This document shows, one piece after another, positions 1 to 9,074 of a stretch of DNA of 64,000 nucleotides (position 1 is the stretch's first letter; each line of letters opens with the position of its first letter). The stretch is from Bartonella tamiae Th239. Lineage in GTDB: Bacteria > Pseudomonadota > Alphaproteobacteria > Rhizobiales > Rhizobiaceae. The DNA is taken from the NCBI RefSeq assembly GCF_000278275.1, contig NZ_JH725147.1, positions 244,288 through 308,287 on the forward strand. The letters are read 5' to 3'. Both the position numbers and the translations under genes were made by a program. The notes beneath the pieces are model-generated. The model saw only the letters and a program-made list of their open reading frames with translations, was not told where the DNA came from and did no database searches.

Positions 1-343
1 CCAAATATTTTAACGCACGTTTATTCATACGACGTGCTGTATCCACATCACCCGATAAGACAGCCAAAAGCCCATTGGAAAGTGTTTCTTGACCTTTTTT
101 TTGGCGTTGTTGATCAAAATGACGCGCAATATTTTTTGGTGTTGCAAAGAGTAAACGTAAAATGCGTGTCAGCAACCATAAAACAACAAGAACAATGGCA
201 AATATCGTGACAGCAGTCAGCAATGAAAAGGTGATGCGATGATCACCAAATGTCATGACCAAATCACTCGGATTGCTGGCTATCCAAGCAAAGCCTGCGC
301 CAATACATGCAACAAGAATAACATAAAGAAGAACGCGTATCAT
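1..343 (-). CDS. hemY: HemY-like inner-membrane protein, N-terminal part (cut by window edge)
   Basis: Only the first 114 codons are present; the gene runs off the left edge. The protein starts MIRVLLYVILVACIGAGFAW, has a second hydrophobic stretch at about residues 42-62, then a basic, Gln-rich segment leading into the TPR-like region typical of the HemY N-terminal domain (HemY_N family). This is the alphaproteobacterial TPR membrane protein called HemY, not protoporphyrinogen oxidase; its exact role in haem synthesis is unsettled. The start is the ATG at 341-343, preceded by the ribosome site AAGGTGGA at about 352-359. It lies 21 bases downstream of the Mic60-like gene, so the two are very probably cotranscribed. 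Confidence 0.85.
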   Translation of the reverse strand, partial: MIRVLLYVILVACIGAGFAWIASNPSDLVMTFGDHRITFSLLTAVTIFAIVLVVLWLLTRILRLLFATPKNIARHFDQQRQKKGQETLSNGLLAVLSGDVDTARRMNKRALKYL

Positions 344-364
344 AATTGTATTCCACCTTTATCG

Positions 365-1723
365 TTAATCTTGCACGGCTTCAGATTGGGCAGTGTCAGA
401 TTGCGCAGGATCAGATTGCAAAGACAGTGCAATAATATGTGTCAAAAGCGCGTCAATATCGCGTTTTGCTTGAAGCGTTTGCATAAATTCAGCCGAAATA
501 TCTTTGGCATTTTGAGGAAGATTTTCCCATTCCGCAAAAGCTTTTTGATAATCGCCTTTTTGAATAGCAACTTCCATACGTGCCGCTATCGCACCAGCAT
601 CAGTGCCAAGTGTGTCCCCCACAGGACGCAACGAGACAAGACCTTTTACACTGGCCCATAATTTTTCACCAAAGCCAGCATTGAGTGGCACTTGATTTTG
701 TGTTGCAGCAATCGCATCCGCTACATGAGAAAACATATTTGCAAGCGTTACCTGAGAAGCAATGCCGGTTTGAGCTTTTTTTTCTAAGGCATCATAAACA
801 ATAAGCTGAGGGGCTAAATTTTGTAAAGTTTGCAATTCATGGTGATAAGATCCGCCGCGATCAACCGCATTTTTTAAAGCATTGACGGCCATCATAACAG
901 CAATGTCTTTTCCTTGCATGCCATGTGTAATCTGCGATTCCAAATTATCAATTTTTTTATGAATCACTTGGATTGTTTCACTATTATGATTGCTTAAAGA
1001 TAATGCTTCTGTCGTTTTTTTCGACAGATCATCAATTTTTAAGGAAAGCGTCTTCATCGCCTCTATTTGGCTTTGATCGTTATTTCCTGACGACATCGAG
1101 GTTTTAAAGGTTTCAACATTTGCTGTGATCGCAGCCAATTGGCGTTCCATCTCATCTGTTTGTTCACGAATAGCACTTGCCGCTGCAAATGCATCATCCA
1201 AAGCCTGACGATCACTTACCGATAATTGTTGAACAGACATTGGTAAATGATCAGCCAATTGACGTTTTAAATCACCCAATTCATCAGAAACATTGGTGAG
1301 GCGTGTTTGCCATGTTAGATCGTTAGAAAAAGAAGGGATAATTCCAGCCCATTGCAGACCAGCGCCAAGTGCTAAAGCAACCACACCGCCTAAAAATCCT
1401 AATGCCCATAAACTTGTTGATCGTCCTGATTTTTTCTCTTTTTGACGATCCATAGTCTTGGGCATATCTTTCTTATAAGCATTTGATGCAGTAAATGGCT
1501 TGGTCTCTTCCTGAGCATGTGTTTGATTTAAATCGTTGCGAGGCGTTTTCTCGTTTTGTTCATCTGACATCAATTTTTCCTGTGGTTTTCCCGGTTGTTT
1601 ATCCATAGCAATTGGTTCAGCCTCAGGTGTGATATCTGTTTTTTCAACATGATCTATACGTTTTGGCTTACGCGTTTTACCAGCATATGAAGACTTTGCT
1701 GGTGGTTTTGCAGATTTTGCCAT
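365..1723 (-). CDS. Mic60/mitofilin-like inner-membrane protein (COG4223)
   Basis: This 452-residue protein has a long charged, Lys/Pro-rich cytoplasmic N-terminus (about residues 1-100), one transmembrane helix near 104-129, a periplasmic coiled-coil stretch around 135-270, and a C-terminal helical mitofilin-like region. Alphaproteobacterial homologues in the haem locus are regarded as relatives of mitochondrial Mic60, which shapes inner-membrane invaginations and contacts outer-membrane proteins. Its place between hemD and hemY matches the usual arrangement in this class. The sequence is poorly conserved apart from topology and the C-terminus, so the assignment depends on architecture plus context. 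Confidence 0.75.
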   Translation of the reverse strand: MAKSAKPPAKSSYAGKTRKPKRIDHVEKTDITPEAEPIAMDKQPGKPQEKLMSDEQNEKTPRNDLNQTHAQEETKPFTASNAYKKDMPKTMDRQKEKKSGRSTSLWALGFLGGVVALALGAGLQWAGIIPSFSNDLTWQTRLTNVSDELGDLKRQLADHLPMSVQQLSVSDRQALDDAFAAASAIREQTDEMERQLAAITANVETFKTSMSSGNNDQSQIEAMKTLSLKIDDLSKKTTEALSLSNHNSETIQVIHKKIDNLESQITHGMQGKDIAVMMAVNALKNAVDRGGSYHHELQTLQNLAPQLIVYDALEKKAQTGIASQVTLANMFSHVADAIAATQNQVPLNAGFGEKLWASVKGLVSLRPVGDTLGTDAGAIAARMEVAIQKGDYQKAFAEWENLPQNAKDISAEFMQTLQAKRDIDALLTHIIALSLQSDPAQSDTAQSEAVQD

Positions 1724-1829
1724 GGCGCCTCACTTTTTCATTTCTTGCATTTTAACATAATGAAGTGAAAAAAAGGTTTATACCCTCATCACTCATTCTT
1801 TTTATGTTAAAAGCTTAATCTTAAGTGTT

Positions 1830-2531
1830 TTAGTCGAATGCTTTATCCCTCAAAAAAGTTGCCAGCCCTTTAAGCATTGCCTCCTCATTTGGTTCATACG
1901 CGATAATTGTTGGATTGCATAGTCTTACAGGGATCGCATTGGCAATACGCTGTGATAAACACAAAAGCGCGGTTGAAGGATTAAGAAAAGAGCTTATTTG
2001 CTCAAGACTTTTTGCTGCCAGAGCAGAATATAGCATTATAATTTTTATTTTTTGAGTAAATTTTTGCTTCTCTTGTAACGTTAATTGGAGGGGAAACGTA
2101 TCATAAATTTCTATAACAGTCAGGTTTTTATGCGTCATTAACAATTCATTTTCAAGATCAGGTCCCCTTACTCTGCCTGCAAGATATAAAAAATGTATCT
2201 CTTGTGAACAATCGATTGATGCAACCAATTTTTCAGCTGTTGATGCAATGATTTTAATTGTATCAAATCCAAATTTTTCAGCAATCTGTGCAGTACGTGG
2301 TCCAACGCAATAAAGATCTTTATGTTTTAAACTTTGAAGCAGGCGTGGTTCCATATGCTCAAAAACCGCTTCGCTCGTTATAATAAGGGCCTCACCTTTA
2401 AGTGCAGCTTCATTAACAGGCAAACCGACAGTTTTACTCAAAGGCAAAACAAGAGGCGTTAACCCCATTTCTTGTACACGTTTTGCCGTACGCATTGCAC
2501 CTAATTTTGGACGTGTTACAAGAACACTCAT
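1830..2531 (-). CDS. hemD: Uroporphyrinogen-III synthase
   Basis: HemD closes and inverts ring D of hydroxymethylbilane to give uroporphyrinogen III, a cytoplasmic step of haem synthesis. The protein has the two-lobed HEM4 pattern: an N-terminal VLVTRPKLGAMRTAK segment and a C-terminal Ser/Ala-rich lobe ending PNEEAMLKGL. HEM4 proteins conserve little sequence, so confidence comes from these ends, the size and the haem context. An in-frame extension to 2570 exists, but the ATG at 2531 has a good GGTGGAGC ribosome site 7-8 bases upstream and gives the usual 233-residue length. The gene is divergent from tsaD; hemC, which often precedes hemD, is not here. Confidence 0.8.
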   Translation of the reverse strand: MSVLVTRPKLGAMRTAKRVQEMGLTPLVLPLSKTVGLPVNEAALKGEALIITSEAVFEHMEPRLLQSLKHKDLYCVGPRTAQIAEKFGFDTIKIIASTAEKLVASIDCSQEIHFLYLAGRVRGPDLENELLMTHKNLTVIEIYDTFPLQLTLQEKQKFTQKIKIIMLYSALAAKSLEQISSFLNPSTALLCLSQRIANAIPVRLCNPTIIAYEPNEEAMLKGLATFLRDKAFD

Positions 2532-2719
2532 TGAAAAAGCTCCACCACTATATTCCTGCATAACAACCATAATTTCTTCAAACTATTGCTCTTTCCTATA
2601 TTAAGGATCATAGAATTGGTTTCAATCTTAAGACGTCCATGATAGCAAAAACAAAAGAAAAACCAAACGCCAATGAAATATTTGATAATTTGGTTTTTGA
2701 ATTAAAGGATCAAAAAGAC

Positions 2720-3796
2720 ATGCGCATTTTGGGAATTGAAACAAGTTGTGATGAAACAGCCGCTGCAATTGTCGAAGATAATGGTCAAGGCGAGGTACGC
2801 ATTTTGTCTAATATTGTATGGAGCCAAATTCATGATCACGCCCCCTTTGGTGGTGTTGTTCCAGAAATCGCAGCACGTGCCCATGTTGAAAAACTTGATA
2901 CACTCATTGAGGATGCTCTTAAAACAGCAAAAATGGAACTCAAGGATGTTGATGCTATTGCTGCAACCAGTGGCCCAGGTTTAGTGGGGGGGCTTCTTGT
3001 TGGAATCATGACAGCAAAGACACTCGCCCTTGCCGCAAACAAACCTTTTATCGCCATTAATCATCTTGAGGGCCATGCTCTGAGCGCACAGCTTAGTCAT
3101 AAAATAGACTTTCCTTATCTTTTATTGCTTGTCTCAGGTGGACATACACAGACACTGCTTGTCAAAGGGCTTGGTAATTATGTACGATTGGGAACAACTA
3201 TTGATGATGCGCTTGGCGAAGCTTTTGATAAAACAGCAAAACTTCTTGGTTTGCCCTATCCCGGAGGTCCAGAAATTGAAAAACAAGCGCAATTGGGTGA
3301 TGCAACACGAATCATTTTACCGCGTCCTTTAAAAGGTGAAACACGATTAGACTTTTCTTTTTCCGGTCTGAAAACGGCGGTCAGGCAGGTTGCAACACAA
3401 ATGGCACCATTGAGTGATCAAGATGTCGCCGATATTGCTGCGGCTTTTCAATTGGCTGTAACAGATACACTTAATGATCGGGTTGAACGTTCCCTTTTGC
3501 ATTTTATCAAGGAATGTCCTAATAAAAAGCCTGTCTTTGTTGTAGCGGGCGGTGTTGCGGCCAATAGAGCAATAGCGCAAAACCTTCAAAATTTATGTGA
3601 TAATCACGGCTTTTTATGTCTTGTTCCACCTCTGGAATTTTGTACAGATAATGCTGCTATGATTGCCTATGCAGGTGCAAAACATTTTGCTAAAGGCCAT
3701 ATATCAGCACTTGATACTGCTCCACGCTCACGCTGGCCATTAGATGAAAAATCTTCGCCCTTAATTGGCGCAGGCCGTAGAGGAGCAAAAGCATGA
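2720..3796 (+). CDS. tsaD: tRNA N6-adenosine threonylcarbamoyltransferase TsaD
   Basis: TsaD transfers the threonylcarbamoyl group to A37 of ANN-decoding tRNAs, working with TsaB and TsaE. The protein shows [14 protein letters not shown] at the N-terminus, the metal-binding H115-LEG-H119 motif, VSGGHTQ, and SFSGLKTAV, all hallmarks of the Kae1/TsaD family. The open frame extends upstream to 2639, but the family start is [12 protein letters not shown] at 2720, with AAAGGAT as a plausible ribosome site; this gives a normal 358 residues. It overlaps gpsA by four bases (ATGA), so the two are translationally coupled. Confidence 0.95.
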   Translation: MRILGIETSCDETAAAIVEDNGQGEVRILSNIVWSQIHDHAPFGGVVPEIAARAHVEKLDTLIEDALKTAKMELKDVDAIAATSGPGLVGGLLVGIMTAKTLALAANKPFIAINHLEGHALSAQLSHKIDFPYLLLLVSGGHTQTLLVKGLGNYVRLGTTIDDALGEAFDKTAKLLGLPYPGGPEIEKQAQLGDATRIILPRPLKGETRLDFSFSGLKTAVRQVATQMAPLSDQDVADIAAAFQLAVTDTLNDRVERSLLHFIKECPNKKPVFVVAGGVAANRAIAQNLQNLCDNHGFLCLVPPLEFCTDNAAMIAYAGAKHFAKGHISALDTAPRSRWPLDEKSSPLIGAGRRGAKA

Positions 3797-4785
3797 CCAA
3801 GAAACAAACAAAAAACATCGCTATTATGGGCTGTGGTGCTTGGGGGACAGCACTCGCGGCAATGGCTTGTCGTCTTGGTCATCGTGTTAAGCTTTATGGA
3901 CGTGATAAAAAAGTTGTAGATTCGATCAATCACTATCACCACAATCCATATTATCTGCCAGACATTTCCATTCCTGAAAACATCATCGCTACGGATAATA
4001 TTGAACAGGCTTTAGAAAAGCCTGATTATATATTATTGGTCATCCCTGCACAAAATATAAGAGCAGCCTTAACTCAATTTATCGCTATGATTCCCCAAAA
4101 TACCCCTATTATTTTATGCGCTAAAGGCATTGAACAAAAAACTGGAAAATTTATGTCTGAAATTGGGGAAGATATTCTTCCAAACCATCAGATTGCTGCC
4201 CTTTCAGGTCCAAGTTTTGCTGAAGATGTCGCGAAAGGATTACCGACTGCCGTTACCATTGCAGCAAAAAATATTGAGCTGGCACATAATATTGCACACA
4301 CCCTTTCTGGCCCTGTTTTTCGCTGCTATTCAAGCAGTGATCTGATTGGAGTAGAAGTGGGTGGTGCCTTAAAAAATGTTTTGGCTCTTGCCGCAGGAGC
4401 CGCCAGTGGGAGGGGTTTAGGCGCAAGCGCACAAGCAGCCTTAATTACTCGCGGATTTGCTGAACTGCGCCGTATTGCTCAAGCTATGGGCGCAAAATCC
4501 GAAACAATAACCGGATTATCTGTTTTGGGCGATCTCATCTTAACCTGTTCTTCCAATCAATCACGTAATTTTTCTTATGGATTTGCGTTGGGTGCTGGCC
4601 AATCAACCAACGGGCTTAGACTTGCTGAAGGCGTTTCCACTGCACCTGTTGCAGCCCAACTTTGCGCCGATAAAAATATTGATGCGCCGATCATTCATGT
4701 TGTGTCGCGTTTACTTGATAGACGAATAAGTCTTGTTGATGCTATTCATAGCTTGCTGACAAGACCGCTAAAATCTGAGGATTAA
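3793..4785 (+). CDS. gpsA: Glycerol-3-phosphate dehydrogenase [NAD(P)+]
   Basis: GpsA reduces dihydroxyacetone phosphate to sn-glycerol 3-phosphate, the backbone for phospholipids, in the cytoplasm. The 330-residue protein has the N-terminal nucleotide-binding motif [10 protein letters not shown], then [23 protein letters not shown], and the catalytic-lysine segment [14 protein letters not shown], with the usual C-terminal helical domain. It overlaps the tsaD stop codon by four bases and is followed four bases later by the YciI gene. The tsaD-gpsA pairing is common in Hyphomicrobiales. Confidence 0.95.
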   Translation: MTKKQTKNIAIMGCGAWGTALAAMACRLGHRVKLYGRDKKVVDSINHYHHNPYYLPDISIPENIIATDNIEQALEKPDYILLVIPAQNIRAALTQFIAMIPQNTPIILCAKGIEQKTGKFMSEIGEDILPNHQIAALSGPSFAEDVAKGLPTAVTIAAKNIELAHNIAHTLSGPVFRCYSSSDLIGVEVGGALKNVLALAAGAASGRGLGASAQAALITRGFAELRRIAQAMGAKSETITGLSVLGDLILTCSSNQSRNFSYGFALGAGQSTNGLRLAEGVSTAPVAAQLCADKNIDAPIIHVVSRLLDRRISLVDAIHSLLTRPLKSED

Positions 4786-4789
4786 TCAT

Positions 4790-5083
4790 ATGTATTATGC
4801 TGTTACATGTATTGATAAAAAAGACCATCTCAACCTTCGTTTAACAACACGACCTGAGCATTTAACCTATTTGAAAAACTTAGACGATGTCCTTAAAATT
4901 GCTGGACCATTCATGGATGAAAATGGTCAACCAAATGGGACATTAATGGTGATTGAAGCATCATCACTCAAAGAAGCACAAAGCATTGCTGAAAATGACC
5001 CTTATGCACGAGCAGGCTTATTTGATAAAACAGATATTCGCACATGGAACTGGACAATCAATAATCCAAAAGTGGAGGCATAA
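4790..5083 (+). CDS. YciI-like domain protein
   Basis: This 97-residue protein begins MYYAVTCIDKKD and has the YciI (ferredoxin-like alpha/beta) pattern: an LRLTTRPEHLTYLK helix, an AGPFMDENGQPNGTLMVIEA strand-turn-strand, and NDPYARAGLFDKTDIRTWNW near the end. The conserved His and the Asp of the NDPY segment are the proposed active-site residues in the family, whose reaction is not established. It lies between gpsA and the EVE-domain gene with spacings of 4 and 0 bases, an order commonly kept in this bacterial group. AGGATT upstream serves as ribosome site. Confidence 0.85.
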   Translation: MYYAVTCIDKKDHLNLRLTTRPEHLTYLKNLDDVLKIAGPFMDENGQPNGTLMVIEASSLKEAQSIAENDPYARAGLFDKTDIRTWNWTINNPKVEA

Positions 5084-5512
5084 ATGGCATATTGGCTGTT
5101 TAAATCTGAGCCATTAAAGTGGTCTTGGCAAATGCAAAAAGCCAAAGGAAAAGAAGGCGAACAATGGGACGGTGTACGAAATTATCAAGCCCGCAATAAT
5201 ATGCGCGCGATGAAATTGAACGATAAAGGTTTTTTTTATCATTCTAATGAAGGACTTGAAATTGTTGGTATTGTTGAAGTTTGTGCGCTTGCTCATCCTG
5301 ATTCAACAAGTGAAGATCCCCGATGGGAGTGCGTCGACATCCGCGCGCTTTATGATATGCCAAAACCGGTAACGCTTAAAGCCGTGAAAGCCAATCCAAA
5401 ATTGCAAAAAATGTCTCTTGTAACGTCTATGCGCCTATCAGTACAACCCGTTACTAAAGAAGAATGGATTGAAGTGTGTCATATGGGCAATCTGGATCCA
5501 GCACCTGAATGA
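5084..5512 (+). CDS. EVE domain-containing protein
   Basis: This 142-residue protein is a single EVE domain, a PUA/YTH-like fold. The opening MAYWLFKSEP, the WDGVRNYQARNNMR pocket segment, the GFFYHSN motif and the C-terminal LVTSMRLSVQPVT are diagnostic. EVE domains are thought to read modified bases in RNA or DNA; the precise ligand of this housekeeping version is unknown. Translation starts one base after the YciI stop codon and ends overlapping the downstream methyltransferase by four bases (ATGA), which places it firmly in the tsaD-gpsA operon. Confidence 0.88.
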   Translation: MAYWLFKSEPLKWSWQMQKAKGKEGEQWDGVRNYQARNNMRAMKLNDKGFFYHSNEGLEIVGIVEVCALAHPDSTSEDPRWECVDIRALYDMPKPVTLKAVKANPKLQKMSLVTSMRLSVQPVTKEEWIEVCHMGNLDPAPE

Positions 5513-6171
5513 AGTTTGACCAATTTATTCGAACACATACTGAGCCAAAAGCTTGTATAAATGTTGAAAATATAGTGCTTTACCATGGTTTTGATATTGA
5601 TCAATTATGGCATGCGGCACAAAAATTTTTAGCGTTAAAAGATTATCCACCACCATTTTGGGCATTTCCGTGGGCAGGTGGTGAAGCACTTGCTCGTTAT
5701 ATCCTTGAAAATCCCAGTTATGTCGATAATAAACACGTCTTTGATTTTGCTTCAGGTTCTGGTTTGGTCGCTATTGCTGCAAAAAAGGCGGGTGCCAAAC
5801 ATGTTGTTGCCTATGACATTGATCCTTTTTCGGCCCACGTCATCGGTTTAAATGCAAAGTTGAATAAAATAGATATTGAAATTTCAACGGCTCAACTTTT
5901 AAATACTCATAATATTTTAGAAGATCATACACCTTGGGATATTATCCTAGCAGGTGATATATTTTACGATAAAATCATGACACACACCATTATACAATGG
6001 CTTCAAAAGTTAAAAAATAAAGGAAAAACAGTATTGATTGGTTGTCCTGAAAGACGTCACACACCAACAGAAATTTTGTCCCTGAAAGCCGAATATACGA
6101 TGAAAACGGACCCTTTGATTGAAGGCACGCCTATTAAAAAAGCTCAAATCTGGCAAATGAAATACATTTGA
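5509..6171 (+). CDS. Class I SAM-dependent methyltransferase, probable ETF-beta lysine methyltransferase (METTL20-like)
   Basis: The 220-residue protein carries a Rossmann SAM-binding motif FDFASGSGLVAIAAKKAGA (about residues 79-97), the acidic loop YDIDP, and the post-II motif AGDIFYDK. The upstream PPPFWAFPWAGGEALARY segment is typical of the METTL20/MTF16 group, whose Agrobacterium member methylates lysines in the beta subunit of electron-transfer flavoprotein. Substrate assignment is by family resemblance only; ribosomal protein L11-type or other protein substrates are possible. It is the last gene of the tsaD operon and overlaps the EVE gene by four bases. Confidence 0.75.
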   Translation: MKFDQFIRTHTEPKACINVENIVLYHGFDIDQLWHAAQKFLALKDYPPPFWAFPWAGGEALARYILENPSYVDNKHVFDFASGSGLVAIAAKKAGAKHVVAYDIDPFSAHVIGLNAKLNKIDIEISTAQLLNTHNILEDHTPWDIILAGDIFYDKIMTHTIIQWLQKLKNKGKTVLIGCPERRHTPTEILSLKAEYTMKTDPLIEGTPIKKAQIWQMKYI

Positions 6172-6350
6172 AAATTTGATTTGTTTCATACAAACAAGCT
6201 TATATTTCTTATCATAAAAATGATAAAATTCATATTTATAAAAAGCACATGATCGTTGATCGTTTTGCCTGTCAATTCATCAAATTTAAAAAAACAAAAA
6301 GAGTTTATTAAAAATTTTATTTTAAGAAAAGTTTAATCTTTTTAACTTTA

Positions 6351-6359
6351 TGCTATAAT
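6351..6359 (+). promoter_or_regulatory. Probable extended -10 promoter of the L,D-transpeptidase gene
   Basis: The bases TGCTATAAT form a strong extended -10 element (TATAAT at 6354-6359). The -35 region (around 6331-6336, GTTTAA) is weak, as is usual for extended -10 promoters. It leaves a leader of about 70 bases before the ATG at 6434. Called by eye; the start point is unverified. Confidence 0.45.
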
Positions 6360-6433
6360 GAAATAATTCGATGACTTAAGGTGACAATTTGCACCTCATT
6401 TTTTACCACACACACTGACTTGGAGCTTTGTGT

Positions 6434-7612
6434 ATGAAATTAAGAACTGCCATTCTTGCCTCATTTTTGATTTCAGCAACCGCTCTTGTTGGTTGCCAAG
6501 ATTCTGGAAAATTACCACAAATTGGTAAAGCAACACAAGAATTGCCTAAAAAGGTCTTGAATAAAATGTCGGCGAAAAATATGGAAAAATATTCGCCAAT
6601 ACTTGTTCGTGTCTTTAAGGAAGAAGATGTTGTCGAGGTTTGGAAACAAACCCGAACGGGCAAATATGATCTTATTTCAACATTTGATATTTGCAAATGG
6701 TCGGGTAAATTAGGGCCAAAATTTATGGAAGGTGACCGTCAAGCACCTGAAGGTTTTTACACAATCCGCCCCAACCAAATGAATCCCAATTCACGTTATT
6801 ATCTTGCTTTTAACATTGGTTTTCCAAATGCTTATGACCAAGTAAATGGAAGAACAGGACAGCATTTAATGGTTCATGGTGCTTGTTCTTCGGCTGGTTG
6901 CTATTCAATGACGGATGAAAATATTGCCCAAATTTATGCTTTTGGGCGCGATTCTTTTAAAGGCGGACAACGCGAGTTTCAATTGCAGGCATTTCCGTTT
7001 CGTATGACTGCTGAAAACATGGCACGCTATCGTCATGATCCAAATTATCAATTTTGGAAAATGCTAAAAGAAGGTTACGATATATTTGAACTCACAAAAA
7101 AACCACCCAAAGTGGATGTATGTGAAAAACGTTACGTTTTTAATCGTGTACCAGATGGTCAATCACTTTTACCAACTTCGGTATGCCCATCATCAGCCTA
7201 TGACCCATCTCTGCAAACAGCCTATTCTTCTTACCAAAAAAAATATGAAAATGCTTTTTCATCGGCATTAAATAAAAAGAAAACAAAACCAGTATCGCCT
7301 ACGATCCAAAGCCTAGATGAAGCGCGGCTGGTTGCAGATTGGAGTAAAAAGCGCGCGGCTGGTATAAGAGTATCAAGGGAACCCCCATCTTTAACGCCCG
7401 CATCAAGTGAAACACCGAATGCACCTGATATTGATGCATTTGCGCCTTCAACTCAAGAAGCACCCACTGCAACTCAAGCGCAGATTAATACGATTGTGCC
7501 GATGAGCAAACCTATCAGCGAGCACTATGCCCAAAATGACACACAAGCATTTAATGCAGCAGATGCAGATTCCAAAAAGAAACTTTTTTGGAAAATCTTT
7601 GACGGCAAATAA
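6434..7612 (+). CDS. YkuD-family L,D-transpeptidase-like lipoprotein (YafK/DpaA type)
   Basis: The N-terminus MKLRTAILASFLISATALVGC is a lipoprotein signal with the lipobox cysteine at residue 21. The catalytic YkuD domain follows, with His148 in HLMVHGACSS and the nucleophile Cys156 in SSAGCYSMTD; that spacing and the CYSMTD ending resemble the YafK/DpaA branch, which acts on protein-peptidoglycan links, rather than a classical crosslinker. The last 130 residues are low-complexity, Pro/Thr/Ser-rich and unassigned. The ATG at 6434 was chosen because TGGAGC sits 7-8 bases upstream; an in-frame TTG at 6428 is less likely. Whether it makes, breaks or exchanges L,D-linkages cannot be read from the sequence. 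Confidence 0.8.
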   Translation: MKLRTAILASFLISATALVGCQDSGKLPQIGKATQELPKKVLNKMSAKNMEKYSPILVRVFKEEDVVEVWKQTRTGKYDLISTFDICKWSGKLGPKFMEGDRQAPEGFYTIRPNQMNPNSRYYLAFNIGFPNAYDQVNGRTGQHLMVHGACSSAGCYSMTDENIAQIYAFGRDSFKGGQREFQLQAFPFRMTAENMARYRHDPNYQFWKMLKEGYDIFELTKKPPKVDVCEKRYVFNRVPDGQSLLPTSVCPSSAYDPSLQTAYSSYQKKYENAFSSALNKKKTKPVSPTIQSLDEARLVADWSKKRAAGIRVSREPPSLTPASSETPNAPDIDAFAPSTQEAPTATQAQINTIVPMSKPISEHYAQNDTQAFNAADADSKKKLFWKIFDGK

Positions 7613-7675
7613 AGCTTTAATAAATGACGCTATAAGTTTAATGGAAATTTTCCACAATCAAAATTTATGTTCAAG

Positions 7676-7703
7676 ACTTTCAATTTTCATATTGGAAGTT
7701 TTG
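7676..7703 (+). terminator. Probable Rho-independent terminator after the L,D-transpeptidase gene
   Basis: ACTTTCAAT and ATTGGAAGT form a nine-pair stem with one G-U pair around a six-base loop, followed by TTTT. It lies 64 bases after the stop codon. The T-run is short, so strength is uncertain. Confidence 0.5.
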
Positions 7704-7850
7704 AAAGAATAAATTTATATTTTCATAAAATGTATAGTATTTAAACAAATCATATTTTTTAAATTACTATAAATTGAAGAACAACATTATAATGACAAAA
7801 GTAATATCCTTTTCACGGGTAAGAAAATGACCTAAATGTGAATAATCGAA

Positions 7851-7867
7851 TGTTTCACGTGGAAACA
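7851..7867. promoter_or_regulatory. parS-like (ParB-binding) site, imperfect
   Basis: The sequence TGTTTCACGTGGAAACA contains the parS core TTTCACGTGGAA. The usual chromosomal parS is 16 bases (TGTTTCACGTGAAACA or hybrid variants with GTGGAACA); this copy has 17 bases, as if one base were inserted in the right half. It sits in a gap between convergent genes, a plausible place for an origin-proximal ParB site. No parA or parB gene is in the window. ParB binding may tolerate this spacing poorly, so the call is tentative. Confidence 0.35.
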
Positions 7868-7982
7868 AATAGTTTTATAGCTGCATGACACACACACTGC
7901 CATCTTATTATTGAGAAGAAGATTTTGTAAATTTCGACTGATTATAATGCTCTATAAACAACCATGATTGCAATAAACTGTT

Positions 7983-9074
7983 TTAAAATTTCAAGCCTGG
8001 TATTGCCAAAGGATTTTCCATCATAGCTTGACGATCGGCGGTATCAATAGAAGGCTTACTTAAAAAAGCATCAAACATGTCTCTAATAGCTTTTTCATCA
8101 ATTGAGTCTGTAATGAGAACCAAACGGGTTTGTCTGTTTTCATCTGGCCATTTTTCAAGCATGATTGGTGGATGAAACACAGTTTGCACACCATGAATAA
8201 TGACAGGTTTTGAAGGATCCTCACTTAACGCAACAATTCCTTTCATACGCAAAATTTGCGCGCCCATTGTTGCACGTAAAATATCAATAAACGCTTCTAA
8301 TGCACGATAGGAAATGGTTCCATCATGCAATAAGGAAAAGGCACGTATTGTATCATCATGGCGATTAACATCATGATGATGGTGATGACCTTCCTCATGC
8401 TCTAACATATCAAAGCTCGACATCATGGATAATTTAGCTTCTAACGCAAAATCATCAATCCCAATCATATCTTGTGGTTTTAAATGCTTTTCATCATTGA
8501 TATAAAGTTTGGCTGTGGAATTAAGCTTTTTAATTTTATCAATCAAAGTTTTAGACAACGCATGATTGTCCAATAAATCCGTTTTGGTAATAAGAAGACG
8601 ATCCGCAAATGCAATTTGACGCAAAGCCTCTTCATGCTTATCCAATGTTGCTGCTGCATTCACAGCATCAACCAATGTGATAACACCATCAATTTCAAAA
8701 AAGGACTGCATGATTGGATGACCAATCACAGCTTGCAGTATAGGTGCTGGGTCAGCAAGACCTGTTGTTTCAATAATAACACGCTCCAACTGCTTTAAGC
8801 GCCCTGTTTGCAGCCGATCAATCAAGTGTGCCAAAGTGTCCAATAAATCACCGCGCATGGTGCAACAAAGACATCCGTCAGATAATTCAATAATGCCTTC
8901 TGCGGCAGTTTCAACCAAAAGATGATCAATGCCAACCTCACCAAATTCATTCACAATGACAGCTGTATCTTTTAACGATACATCTTTGAGCAAATGATTA
9001 AGAAAAGTCGTTTTACCTGCGCCTAAAAAACCCGTGAGAACTGTGACAGGAATACGTTTTGAAGAAGGTATCAT
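7983..9074 (-). CDS. COG0523 (CobW/ZNG1-like) metal-chaperone GTPase
   Basis: This 363-residue G3E GTPase has a Walker A motif GFLGAGKTT (residues 15-23), the signature metal-binding Cys68-x-Cys70-Cys71, GTPase motifs around ETTGLADPAP and TKTD, and the CobW C-terminal domain. A histidine-rich loop with five consecutive His lies near residues 230-235, as in many zinc-handling members. The family delivers metal, usually zinc, to client enzymes. It overlaps the D,D-carboxypeptidase gene by four bases (ATGA) as the downstream partner. CobW of cobalamin synthesis is an alternative, but there are no cobalamin genes nearby. Confidence 0.85.
   Translation of the reverse strand: MIPSSKRIPVTVLTGFLGAGKTTFLNHLLKDVSLKDTAVIVNEFGEVGIDHLLVETAAEGIIELSDGCLCCTMRGDLLDTLAHLIDRLQTGRLKQLERVIIETTGLADPAPILQAVIGHPIMQSFFEIDGVITLVDAVNAAATLDKHEEALRQIAFADRLLITKTDLLDNHALSKTLIDKIKKLNSTAKLYINDEKHLKPQDMIGIDDFALEAKLSMMSSFDMLEHEEGHHHHHDVNRHDDTIRAFSLLHDGTISYRALEAFIDILRATMGAQILRMKGIVALSEDPSKPVIIHGVQTVFHPPIMLEKWPDENRQTRLVLITDSIDEKAIRDMFDAFLSKPSIDTADRQAMMENPLAIPGLKF

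Larger units (their letters stand above)
7613..7982. other. Gene-free interval between convergent genes
   Basis: This 370-base AT-rich stretch lies between two convergent genes. Apart from the hairpin at 7676-7703 and the parS-like sequence at 7851-7867 I see no coding potential or RNA gene. Confidence 0.6.
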
